NCBI GenBank assembly: GCA_031255175.1
Contig: JAIRTA010000009.1
Coordinates: 1-44,421 of the forward strand
DNA from: Oscillospiraceae bacterium
GTDB lineage: Bacteria; Bacillota; Clostridia; Oscillospirales; UBA929
Direction of reading: 5' to 3'
Length of the DNA stretch: 44,421 nt
Part shown: piece after piece, positions 26,641 to 34,711 of the stretch
How positions within the stretch are numbered: the first letter of the stretch is position 1
How the letters are laid out: each line of letters starts with the position of its first letter
The notes under the pieces: generated by a model
What the model saw: only the letters and a program-made list of their open reading frames with translations
Told to the model about the DNA's origin: nothing
Databases searched by the model: none
Program-made: the position numbers and the translations under genes

Positions 26641-29600
26641 CGCAGAGCGGTGCATGGGTGTCCCGCTCCCAGAGATACGCCCGGGCCGTTCCGTCGGCCG
26701 GGAGGGCCGCCGCCATCGTATGGTGATAGGCCGCCCCCGCGCCGACGTCCGCCTCATCGGCGTACAGGCCGATGAGGCGGCCCCGCGCGTCGTAGACGGC
26801 CAGCAGACACAGCACCGCCCTGCCGCCGCCGGCTGTGTTGACCACGGTGAAGGCGGCCTCGGCCGTGCCGTCGCCGCCGCCCGGGCCCACGCTGACGGAC
26901 GCTCTGAACGCGGTGTACTCCGCCTCGTCGGAGTCCGGCTTGGCGGCGCAGAGCAACAGCTGCCGGGCCAGCCCGAGCGTCATCTGGTTCGCCTGGGGAT
27001 CTTGGCTCACGGCGTCGGCGTACGCGACCGCGCGCGCCCACCGCGCGGCGCTGGCCCCGGTAAACGCCGACGTATCCCACACCCTCGCCTCGGCCAGCGT
27101 CGCCGTCAGCTGTCCGGCGATTTTCTCCGTCGTCTCGCGCCCGCCCGTCGTCACGGCGATCTCCCGCGACGCGGCCACAAGGTTCATGTTGCTCAGCGCG
27201 TAGAACCGCAGGTAATAGACGCCGGGCGCGGGCACGGCAAAGGCGGTCTTGCCGGCGGTGATCACCCCGGCCGCGTACCCGCTTGTCACAATGTCCGTGA
27301 TCTCCCCGGTGTACACCCCCGGCTGTATGCCGTAGGCCACCTTGTACGCGGTGGCGCCCGCGACCTTCGGGAATTTTATCTGGATGATCGTGCCGGCGGA
27401 CGCCGCCGTCACGTCGATCTCCTGAACCGGCCGCGCGCTGAGTTCGGCCCTGTCCTGCCCGGAGACGGCGCGGACCGTCACATTGTCCGCCGTGAATTTC
27501 CGGTTGTACCCCCGCAGGCCGATCTTGCCCGCCGCAAACTGCGTGTCGCTGACGCTGTACACCGGCACGCCGTTGACGGAATAGTGGAGCTCGCCGCCGC
27601 TCGCGACGACCTTCAAGTGGTTCACCTGGCCGATGGGCTTCACCGCACCGTGGGCCGGCTCCGACAGAGACGTCCAGTTGTTGTTGGCCTTGCCGATGAC
27701 AACCCCGTCGCGCCGGATGCCGAAGTAATAACCCCTGTAGGCGTCCGCGCCGGACCCCTCACCCGTCACACGGACCATGAGGCCCGCGTTGTTGCCGTTG
27801 TTGTCGTCCACCAGACGGATGTCGGCCTCATATACATAGTCGGACCAATCCGCCTGCCCGGCGACGGCCTTGATGTTGCTGCTGCTGCCCAGCTGGATGA
27901 CGCCGCCGTCCACCGTGACGAGCGATGTGTTTCCGTATGCCGTCCACCGGGCGCCGGACGCCGCGGCGTCGGAGAAATCGTCGAAGAAATCGGGCCCGGC
28001 GGGGGCGGCGAGCCAGGCGAGATCCTCCCGCGTCACGGGCCTGACGTCGACGCCGTAGACCGTAAACGCCTCGTTGTAAGAACGCAGGCCGACCGTCCCG
28101 GCGGCAAAGCGCGCATCCCGGACGGCGCCGGCCCACACGCCGTCTACAAACGCCGCGATCGTCTCGCCGTGGGCCACCACTTTCAACGCGTATGTCCGCC
28201 CGGCCTCGATGTGCCACGGGATCCATTTGAGCGTGTGCCAGCCACCGTCCGCGTAGCCGATCACCACACCGGTCCCGTTCACCTCACTGACCCGCCCGAT
28301 CCCGACAAAATACCCGCGATAGTTGTCCGGCCCGGCCCCGCTGCCGGAGGCGCGGATCATCAGGCCGGCGTTGTTGTTGTCCGCCAGCGTGACGGACAGC
28401 GCCGCCTCGGCCGTGTAATCCGTCCACGTCTGCGGGGCCGCCTCCGTCTGCGGGGCGCGGACGAGCACCGTTTTGACGTCGCTGTCCCGCCCGAACGCCA
28501 GCCGCGTCCGCCCGTCTTCCTCCTCGGGCACGATCATCTGGGTATTGCCGTACGCCTGCCACTCGGTCCGGTACGCCTCCGCGGAACCAAAACCCGCGTA
28601 CCGCGCGTCGGGCGCGCCGGCGTCCGGTTCCGGGCTCTCCTGCGATGTGCCGTTGAACGCGCTCAGGTCCTCCTGTGTGACGGGGCGGACCGTGACGCCG
28701 TAGACGGTGAACGCCTCGTCGTAAGAGCGCAGACCGACCGTGCCGCTCGCGAAGCGGCTGTCCTCAAACGTCGTGACAAACTCGTTGTCCAGATAGACGG
28801 CGAACTTCTCCCCGCGGGCCACCACCTTCAGCGTGTAAATCCGGCCGGGCACAATGGGCCGCGCCGCCTGCTTGATGTCGTGCCAGCCGCCGTCCGCGTA
28901 GCCGATCACCACATGGCTGGTGCCGGCCGCGGCCGCCCCGAACCGGCCGATGCCGACAAAGTACCCCTCATACCCGTCTGCGCCGTCCCGGGGGTTCGAC
29001 ACCCGGAGCATCAGGCCGGCGTTGTTGCGCTCGATGTCGTCCACCGACAGGCGGACCTCCGCGACGTAATCGGTCCACTGCGCGGCGCCGGCCGCGTTCA
29101 GATAGGCCTTGTGGTTTGTGCCCCGTTCGAACCGGACGCGCGCCGGGTCTCCCTCCGGAACGGACACGGTGCCGCCCGGGCTGATCCATGTCCAGTCGCG
29201 CCGTATGTCGTCCGGCGCGGCGAATCCGCCGTACACCGCCTCCGGCGCGTTCGGGTCGGGCGTCAGCGCGCCGTCGGACGGCGCCGGCGCCAGCACATAT
29301 TCCCTGCTCTCTTTGGCGGCGCCGTTGATGACGGCCCGGACCCGCACGTAGTAGGTCGCCTCCGGGTTTAGCCCCGTGATCTGCGCGGCGCCGCCGGCAA
29401 AGCCGGACACCTCCGCCGTGTAGACGCCGGGCTCCGTTCCGTACACCACGCGGTACGGGGTCTCCTGGGCGCTGAGGTTGGTCGTCAGCCGGATCCCCGT
29501 CGTCGTCCGGCTCACGCTGCCGACCGCGATGTCACTGATGGCCCTGCCGACGGGGATGACCTCGACAAAGGACACCGTGAGCCCCTCGGTGAAGCGCAAA

Positions 29601-31873
29601 TTGTTCAGCTGTTCGTGGCGGAACTGGAAGCTGCCGCTCGTCTTTGTCTTCAGCCCCGTCACAGTGGCCGTGCCGCCGGACAGATCGAGCGCCTCGCCGT
29701 ACCGGCTGTTCACCTGCACCCGGCCCGCGCCCGTCCCGTGAACGACGAGCGTGTAGTCTTCCGCCGCCGGCACCACCACGTTGTCAAACTCGGTGTACAC
29801 CGCGCCGCCCTGCCGGACCGTACCGCCGTCGCGCCGTATGACCGTCTCCGACGGCGCGCCGATGCGCGGAAATTGGGCGATCCTGAGCCGCCCGGACCCG
29901 TATGGGATCAGCTCGACCGGCTCCGTCATGGTCTCGTCGTGGGGCGTGATGAAGGGCTGCGGACCGGTCAGATTGCCGTTCAGCGTCCACTCCGGGATGA
30001 TCTGCCCCGTGGCCCTCAGCGTCACGGGCGGGGTCTCCGCGCTGAAGGGTTGCAGCGGGATCTGCGCCGCCTCCTCGACGGCGATGCCCGCCGCCGGGTT
30101 GTCGTAGTCGATCACCAGGCCGTAGTTCCAGCGGCTGGCCGCATACACCTCGCGCGTCGGGTAGTCCTCCTTGTGGGGCACCTTGATCTCGCGCAGGTCG
30201 TTGCCCTCCGTGCCGTCCAGGCGGCGCCACTCCTCGTCGATCTTGAGGCCGTATATCAGCGCGCCCTTTTCGATGCCGACGGAGTTGTTGTACCAGGTGG
30301 AGGCTTTGATCTCGCCGGGGAAGACCAGGTTCACCACGTCGCCGTATGTCCACACCCGGTCCACCGTGTAGTATTCGCCGGACACGACGCCCTCGCAGAC
30401 CGCGCCGTTGACCGTGACGACCGGGCCGGCCGCCCACGCGGGGATGCGCAGTTTCAGTTCGAACGCCGCCTCGTCGCCGCCGTAGGTGAGCTTTACGGCG
30501 TCTTTGAACGGATAGTCCGTCTCCTGGCTGAACCGGGCCGTCTTGCCGTCGGCCACCTTGGCCGTCACCCGGTTTGGGCCGTAGGCCGTGACGGCCAGGC
30601 CGCCGTTGTATGTCGCCATCCACATCGACTGCACAAACTTCGCCCACCCCATGTGGTAGTTCGAGAAGCAGCAGTCGTATCCGTCCGGCGCGCCGAAGGC
30701 GGCGCTGTCGCCGTGGTCGTTGTCAAATTCGTGGTTACCCAGTGTGGCCAGCACCTGGTTTTGCTGGATAAAATAGACGTGCCCCGTCCCGTCGGGCGTC
30801 GTCGTGGCGGGCAGCGCGTTGTACGCCATCCTCTCGATGTAGTCGCCGATCCACGCGTCGCCGAGGATCCTCTCGGTGATCTCCATCGAGAGCAGGTTTT
30901 CCACGACGCCGCAGGTCTCCGAACCGCGGGTGGCGCGGTTGTCCCGCGCGCCCTCGTCCGCGTTCGGCAGCCCGTCTATGCGCCCGTGGTCGATGCCCCA
31001 GTGAAAGATCCCATTTGCGGCGGCGTTGCGCCACGCGGCGTCGCCGTTATACTGATAGTACACGGCGGGCGTCTTGAGCCCCTGGCTCGTGTTGACCACG
31101 TGGTAACGCGCCGTCGACGTGTTGTAGATGTCCGCCCAATTGTTCGTCTGGCTGATCAGCAGTTCGCCGAGGCGCAGCAGCCACTCCGTATCCTCCGGGT
31201 CGGCCGCGTCGTACAGGCGGTTGTACAGCCAAAATACACTGTCGATGTTGTCGCCGCCGCGCGCGTCCGCCCAATTTGAGAGCCTATATCTGGGAAGATT
31301 TTCCAATTGATAGCGGAAATACGCCTCCATAAACGGCAGCACGCGCGCGTCCGGCGCGCCGATGTGTTCCGTGTAGCCGTAATAGTCACGCAGCGCCATC
31401 AGCACCGGCATGTTCGGCCACCAATCGCCCAGGCCCGTCGGTCCGAAGGCGCCGTCTGCGCGTTGGCTGCCCAAAATCGCCTCGATCCACTGCTGCGCCT
31501 CGGCTTTCAGCGTCGCGTCGTCCAGCGTAAAGGCCAGCGCCACCAGGCCGCGCATGTAGTAGGGCCCGCGCTCCCACGCCTCGCCGGTCGGCGCCCTCAG
31601 CCAACGGCTGGTGGCCGCGTTGTACTCGTTGAACAGGTGCATATGCCCGCTCAGGCCGTTTTTTTGCAGCAGCAGCTGGTTTTCCAGCCACCCGCTGGCG
31701 CGAACGGCCGACAGCGGCAGCGCCGCGAACGCATCGGCCACAAGCGCCCCCTGGTTGCTGTAATAGTTGGCGTTGCCGGCGCGCGCGGCGGCGGCGGATG
31801 TAAACCGCGCAGTCTGGACGGGCAGAAGCATCGCCAACGCCACGCACAACGAGATGAGTCTTCTGATTCGCAT
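26618..31873 (-). CDS. Secreted GH127/DUF1680-like glycosidase with three concanavalin-like modules
   Basis: A 1751-residue predicted exoenzyme with signal peptide MRIRRLISLCVALAMLLPVQ. An alpha/alpha-barrel domain of the DUF1680 (beta-L-arabinofuranosidase) type spans about 45-600. Glu319 and Cys321 in SETCGVVENLLS, and Cys401-Cys402 in DCCFSNYHMGW, match the zinc-thiolate site of the characterised GH127 enzyme, in which one Cys is the nucleophile. The usual GE-x-F acid/base segment 16 residues before ETC is not recognisable here. A fibronectin-like module (about 778-865) and three related concanavalin-like modules (878-1068, 1081-1281, 1298-1478) follow, then a second fibronectin-like part, a helical stretch and the shared C-terminal module. 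GGGGAG precedes the ATG. The activity could be beta-L-arabinofuranosidase, but another sugar is possible. Confidence 0.8.
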   Translation of the reverse strand: MRIRRLISLCVALAMLLPVQTARFTSAAAARAGNANYYSNQGALVADAFAALPLSAVRASGWLENQLLLQKNGLSGHMHLFNEYNAATSRWLRAPTGEAWERGPYYMRGLVALAFTLDDATLKAEAQQWIEAILGSQRADGAFGPTGLGDWWPNMPVLMALRDYYGYTEHIGAPDARVLPFMEAYFRYQLENLPRYRLSNWADARGGDNIDSVFWLYNRLYDAADPEDTEWLLRLGELLISQTNNWADIYNTSTARYHVVNTSQGLKTPAVYYQYNGDAAWRNAAANGIFHWGIDHGRIDGLPNADEGARDNRATRGSETCGVVENLLSMEITERILGDAWIGDYIERMAYNALPATTTPDGTGHVYFIQQNQVLATLGNHEFDNDHGDSAAFGAPDGYDCCFSNYHMGWAKFVQSMWMATYNGGLAVTAYGPNRVTAKVADGKTARFSQETDYPFKDAVKLTYGGDEAAFELKLRIPAWAAGPVVTVNGAVCEGVVSGEYYTVDRVWTYGDVVNLVFPGEIKASTWYNNSVGIEKGALIYGLKIDEEWRRLDGTEGNDLREIKVPHKEDYPTREVYAASRWNYGLVIDYDNPAAGIAVEEAAQIPLQPFSAETPPVTLRATGQIIPEWTLNGNLTGPQPFITPHDETMTEPVELIPYGSGRLRIAQFPRIGAPSETVIRRDGGTVRQGGAVYTEFDNVVVPAAEDYTLVVHGTGAGRVQVNSRYGEALDLSGGTATVTGLKTKTSGSFQFRHEQLNNLRFTEGLTVSFVEVIPVGRAISDIAVGSVSRTTTGIRLTTNLSAQETPYRVVYGTEPGVYTAEVSGFAGGAAQITGLNPEATYYVRVRAVINGAAKESREYVLAPAPSDGALTPDPNAPEAVYGGFAAPDDIRRDWTWISPGGTVSVPEGDPARVRFERGTNHKAYLNAAGAAQWTDYVAEVRLSVDDIERNNAGLMLRVSNPRDGADGYEGYFVGIGRFGAAAAGTSHVVIGYADGGWHDIKQAARPIVPGRIYTLKVVARGEKFAVYLDNEFVTTFEDSRFASGTVGLRSYDEAFTVYGVTVRPVTQEDLSAFNGTSQESPEPDAGAPDARYAGFGSAEAYRTEWQAYGNTQMIVPEEEDGRTRLAFGRDSDVKTVLVRAPQTEAAPQTWTDYTAEAALSVTLADNNNAGLMIRASGSGAGPDNYRGYFVGIGRVSEVNGTGVVIGYADGGWHTLKWIPWHIEAGRTYALKVVAHGETIAAFVDGVWAGAVRDARFAAGTVGLRSYNEAFTVYGVDVRPVTREDLAWLAAPAGPDFFDDFSDAAASGARWTAYGNTSLVTVDGGVIQLGSSSNIKAVAGQADWSDYVYEADIRLVDDNNGNNAGLMVRVTGEGSGADAYRGYYFGIRRDGVVIGKANNNWTSLSEPAHGAVKPIGQVNHLKVVASGGELHYSVNGVPVYSVSDTQFAAGKIGLRGYNRKFTADNVTVRAVSGQDRAELSARPVQEIDVTAASAGTIIQIKFPKVAGATAYKVAYGIQPGVYTGEITDIVTSGYAAGVITAGKTAFAVPAPGVYYLRFYALSNMNLVAASREIAVTTGGRETTEKIAGQLTATLAEARVWDTSAFTGASAARWARAVAYADAVSQDPQANQMTLGLARQLLLCAAKPDSDEAEYTAFRASVSVGPGGGDGTAEAAFTVVNTAGGGRAVLCLLAVYDARGRLIGLYADEADVGAGAAYHHTMAAALPADGTARAYLWERDTHAPLCAAGQFPA

Positions 31874-31982
31874 GTTTGCACTCCCCTTCTTTTATCGCTC
31901 TTCCGTTTCCCCAGACGCGCCCGCGTCGCCGCAGCGCCCAAAACACGCGTCTTTCTCCCGATGTCGCTTTTTTCCCGCCTCT

Positions 31983-32011
31983 ATTATATGGGACAGCCTC
32001 TATGCTGTCTG
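31983..32011 (-). promoter_or_regulatory. Promoter of the GH127-like gene
   Basis: On the - strand CAGACA (32011-32006) and TATAAT (31988-31983) are separated by 17 bases, giving a leader of about 100 bases. The interval 31874-32291 has no gene. It carries this promoter, a 15-bp palindrome (32060-32090) and a terminator (32159-32199). Confidence 0.65.
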
Positions 32012-32059
32012 TACACCTGTTTGAGCATTTTGGTCGTATTTTTGATATGGGAACACAAA

Positions 32060-32090
32060 GAACACAAAAGGAACGGTTCCTTTTGTGTTC
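32060..32090. repeat. Perfect 15-bp inverted repeat upstream of the GH127-like promoter
   Basis: GAACACAAAAGGAAC and GTTCCTTTTGTGTTC are separated by one base, a nearly continuous 31-bp palindrome about 50 bp upstream of the -35 element. A partial third copy, GAACACAAAG, abuts it at 32051-32060. It fits an operator for a dimeric regulator, or a terminator remnant, but neither strand has a T tract. Confidence 0.75.
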
Positions 32091-32158
32091 CCGGCCTCAT
32101 CGTCTGCATGAATAACGTGGACAACCGGCGCGCCGCCACCGCACCCGCGTTGCGACAA

Positions 32159-32199
32159 AAGCCCCCGCCGCCTCCGTCATACGGGGGCGGCGGGGGCTT
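32159..32199 (-). terminator. Terminator of the toxin-antitoxin pair
   Basis: AAGCCCCCGCCGCC and GGCGGCGGGGGCTT form a perfect 14-bp stem, with further pairing inside the loop. On the - strand CTTTTGTC follows. It lies about 90 bases after the toxin stop. Confidence 0.75.
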
Positions 32200-32291
32200 G
32201 CTGCTGCGGAGCCGGTCGCCTGATACGGCAACGAAGCAGTTTGGACGACACATGCTGCGTGAGAAACCGTCATACGACCTGCGCAGCAGTC

Positions 32292-32612
32292 TTAGTATAA
32301 ACTCTTATTTTCCTGCCGGCAGTCAATAATCGCGTCGATATATACCTCATCGCCTTCAACCAGAAACAACGCCTTATATCGTCCATAAAACAGACATTTC
32401 CGGTATGTTTCGGCCGGCATATCCGGCACGTCCATCTCATCGGCATATGGAAATTGAAACGGATCATCGGCAATGCGTTTCGAGGCCGCTTTGAAATCCG
32501 TCAGCAGGCCGCGCGCGGCGGCGGGGCTGACGTCCGCCAAAAAACCGGTGTGCGCAATCAGCATCCAATCGGCGCGCCGGGCAAGTGTGACTTTATAGTG
32601 TCCCCGCGCCAT
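32292..32612 (-). CDS. RelE/ParE-superfamily toxin
   Basis: A 106-residue basic protein of the RelE/ParE fold, which in most members cleaves ribosome-bound mRNA or, in ParE types, inhibits gyrase. The C-terminal part, YRKCLFYGRYKALFLVEGDE followed by IDAIIDCRQE, is the typical beta-sheet core of the superfamily. The start overlaps the antitoxin stop by 20 bp, so translation is coupled, as in most such pairs. Which subfamily it belongs to, and therefore its target, cannot be settled by eye. Confidence 0.85.
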   Translation of the reverse strand: MARGHYKVTLARRADWMLIAHTGFLADVSPAAARGLLTDFKAASKRIADDPFQFPYADEMDVPDMPAETYRKCLFYGRYKALFLVEGDEVYIDAIIDCRQENKSLY

Positions 32613-32889
32613 GTTCAGCCTCCGTTATGATCCGCGCCATTTCGTCGGCCACGCTGTCTGCCGTCCTCCCGGCGTAACCGGCCAAACGGTCGGTTTTGGC
32701 GAAATTGAGTTCGTCGCTGACGCTGCGGTTCAGCGACAGCGACAAAGGAATGGCCCGCTCCCGCACAATCTGATGGAACAGCATATTGATGACGGTCGTC
32801 ATATTCAAGCCGAACTGCGCCAACACAGTCTCCGTCTGTTCCTTCAATTGTGAATCCATCCTGATGCTGATACTCGTATCCTTCACCAT
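32593..32889 (-). CDS. RelB/DinJ-family antitoxin
   Basis: A 98-residue protein starting MVKDTSISIRMDSQLKEQTE, a ribbon-helix-helix DNA-binding segment, followed by GLNMTTVINMLFHQIVRERAIPLSL, the typical RelB/DinJ continuation. The C-terminal half should wrap and neutralise the toxin encoded downstream. The start at 32889 is preferred over 32919 because GGGAGG lies 8-13 bases upstream and the extra ten residues match nothing. RHH antitoxins repress their own promoter, and a palindromic TGTATATACA overlaps the promoter here. Confidence 0.88.
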   Translation of the reverse strand: MVKDTSISIRMDSQLKEQTETVLAQFGLNMTTVINMLFHQIVRERAIPLSLSLNRSVSDELNFAKTDRLAGYAGRTADSVADEMARIITEAEHGAGTL

Positions 32890-32910
32890 ACAGACACCTC
32901 CCGGTTCTTG

Positions 32911-32946
32911 TATATACATTGTACATCATCAAATATGCAATGTCAA
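32911..32946 (-). promoter_or_regulatory. Toxin-antitoxin promoter with palindromic operator
   Basis: On the - strand TTGACA (32946-32941) and TACAAT (32923-32918) are 17 bases apart, a near-consensus promoter. Just downstream and overlapping the -10, GTACAATGTATATAC contains the palindrome GTATATAC, a plausible binding site for the RHH antitoxin. Confidence 0.85.
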
Positions 32947-32981
32947 GCCGGGAGTTTTGCAAATATGGAAAAATATGTATG

Positions 32982-34505
32982 TCACACAGGTTGAAACAGG
33001 TGGTCCAGCGACCGGTATTGTACCGCTTCGGCCAGGTGGCCGGTTTGGATGGCGTCTTCGCCTTCCAGGTCGGCGATTGTGCGGGCTACGCGCAGTACGC
33101 GGTCGTAGGAGCGGGCCGTGAGACCCAGGCGCTCGAACGCGCGGCGCATCAGTGTCTGGCCCTCGTCGTCCAGCGCGCAGCAATCCTTCATCTGCGCGCT
33201 CGAAAGCCTGGCGTTGCACAGGGAGGCGTCCGCAAACCGGCCCCGCTGGCGTGCCCGGGCCGCCTCTACGCGGGCGCGGATGTCGGCCGAGGGCTCGGCG
33301 TCCGCCCGGCCGGCCAGCGCGTCGAATTCGACCGCCGGCACCTCGACCTGCAAGTCGATGCGGTCCAGCAGCGGGCCGGACACACGGCCCAGATAGCCGC
33401 GCACCGAGTCCGCCTTGCACAGGCACCGCCCCGAGGGGTGGCCGTACCACCCGCAGCGGCAGGGGTTCATCGCCGCCACCAGCATGAACGCGGCCGGGTA
33501 AGACAGCGTGCCGGACACCCGGGCGATCGTCACCTGCCCGTCCTCCATCGGCTGGCGCAAAACCTCCAGGGCCAGCCGGTCAAACTCGGGCAGCTCATCC
33601 AAAAACAACACGCCGCCGTGGGCCAAGGAGATCTCCCCCGGGCGCGGGATGGACCCGCCGCCGGAGAGCCCCACCGGCGAGATTGTGTGGTGCGGGGCGC
33701 GGAAGGGCCGCTGGGCCGCCCGCACCCCCTGGGCCAGGTCGGCAAGCCCGGCCACCGAGTGGATCTCGGCGCTCACCAGCATCTCCTCCCGGCTCATCGC
33801 GGGCAGGATCGAGGGCAGGCGGCGGGCCAGCATACTCTTGCCGGCGCCCGGGGGCCCCACCATCAGGATGTTGTGCCCGCCCGCCGCGGCGATCTCCAGC
33901 GCGCGCTTGACATTTTCCTGCCCGCGCACCTCCGAAAAATCGGGCAGCGCGCGCGCACCGTCCTCCGGCGTCCAAACCGGCGCGCACGCCAGCGGGGTCC
34001 GGCCGTCCAGATGGGCCAGGATCTCTTTGAAATGCGCGGCGGGGTAGATGTCGATCCCGTCGGCCAGCGCCGCCTCCCGGGCGTTGGCGGCCGGGATAAA
34101 GATGCTCTTTACGCCGCAGCGCTTGGCGGCCAGCACCATCGGCAGGATGCCGCACACCGGGCGCAGCAGCCCCTCCAGCGAGAGCTCCCCCACAAAGGCG
34201 GCGTCCTCCGGCGGCGGACGGATCTCGCTGTTTGCGGCCAACAGCCCCAGGAGAATGGGCAGGTCGTACAGCGCCCCCTCCTTGCGGGTGTCGGCCGGCG
34301 CCATGTTGACAGTGATCCGCCCGAGCGGGAACTCAAACCCGGAATTTTTCGCGGCGGCGCGCACCCGCTCCCGCGATTCGCGCACGGCGGCGTCGGGCAG
34401 GCCCACCACGTCGAAAGCCGGCAGACCGCCCGAGAGATAACACTCGACGGACACCTCATAACCCGAGATGCCCAAAAGCCCCATACTGCGCACCTTGGCT
34501 ACCAA
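32982..34505 (-). CDS. comM: YifB/ComM-family Mg-chelatase-like AAA+ ATPase
   Basis: A 507-residue cytoplasmic protein. The N-terminal third (LVAKVRSMGLLGISGYEV to NMAPADTRKEGALYDLP) is a Lon-protease-like fold. The AAA+ core has Walker A GPPGAGKSMLARRL and Walker B GGVLFLDELPEF, and a Mg-chelatase C-terminal domain follows. In Vibrio and Haemophilus, ComM is a hexameric helicase that promotes branch migration during natural transformation. In Clostridia its role is less certain. The start is read as TTG 34505, which gives the family-typical N terminus. The upstream region is a large nested palindrome. No dprA or topA is next to it here. Confidence 0.93.
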   Translation of the reverse strand: MVAKVRSMGLLGISGYEVSVECYLSGGLPAFDVVGLPDAAVRESRERVRAAAKNSGFEFPLGRITVNMAPADTRKEGALYDLPILLGLLAANSEIRPPPEDAAFVGELSLEGLLRPVCGILPMVLAAKRCGVKSIFIPAANAREAALADGIDIYPAAHFKEILAHLDGRTPLACAPVWTPEDGARALPDFSEVRGQENVKRALEIAAAGGHNILMVGPPGAGKSMLARRLPSILPAMSREEMLVSAEIHSVAGLADLAQGVRAAQRPFRAPHHTISPVGLSGGGSIPRPGEISLAHGGVLFLDELPEFDRLALEVLRQPMEDGQVTIARVSGTLSYPAAFMLVAAMNPCRCGWYGHPSGRCLCKADSVRGYLGRVSGPLLDRIDLQVEVPAVEFDALAGRADAEPSADIRARVEAARARQRGRFADASLCNARLSSAQMKDCCALDDEGQTLMRRAFERLGLTARSYDRVLRVARTIADLEGEDAIQTGHLAEAVQYRSLDHLFQPV

Positions 34506-34521
34506 CCCGGACCCCCCCGAC

Positions 34522-34640
34522 AGACCGTGTGAAAATCACACTTTTTGAATTTAGGCATACAACATATAGTATATGTATACTATATGTTGTATGTGCATGG
34601 GAACACTTTCAGGTTTTCACACGGTCTTTTGAGCCGTGTG
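34522..34640. repeat. Nested palindrome between comM and glgP
   Basis: The outer arms AGACCGTGTGAAAA (34522-34535) and TTTTCACACGGTCT (34614-34627) are a perfect 14-bp inverted repeat. Inside lies a perfect 18-bp inverted repeat (34556-34573 with 34576-34593) with only TG between arms. Competing pairings exist: GTGTGA-AAA-TCACAC (34528-34542), and CACACGG (34618-34624) with CCGTGTG (34634-34640). It could be a mobile palindromic element, an operator, or an RNA switch. Confidence 0.85.
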
Positions 34641-34653
34641 CATCACAAAACAG

Positions 34654-34707
34654 GCGCCTCTCATCGCCTCCGCCGCGCGACGCCGGGCGTGAAGCGGTGA
34701 GAGGCGC
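34654..34707 (-). terminator. Terminator of the glycogen operon
   Basis: On the - strand GCGCCTCTCA pairs with TGAGAGGCGC, with further GC-rich pairing between, and CTGTTTTGTG follows. It starts 4 bases after the glgP stop. Confidence 0.75.
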
Positions 34708-34711
34708 TCGC

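Noticed and set aside
34556-34593. 18-bp palindrome as the terminator of glgP
   Set aside because: It is AT-rich with no following T tract, and a GC-rich stem with CTGTTTTG right after glgP (34654-34707) already serves that role.
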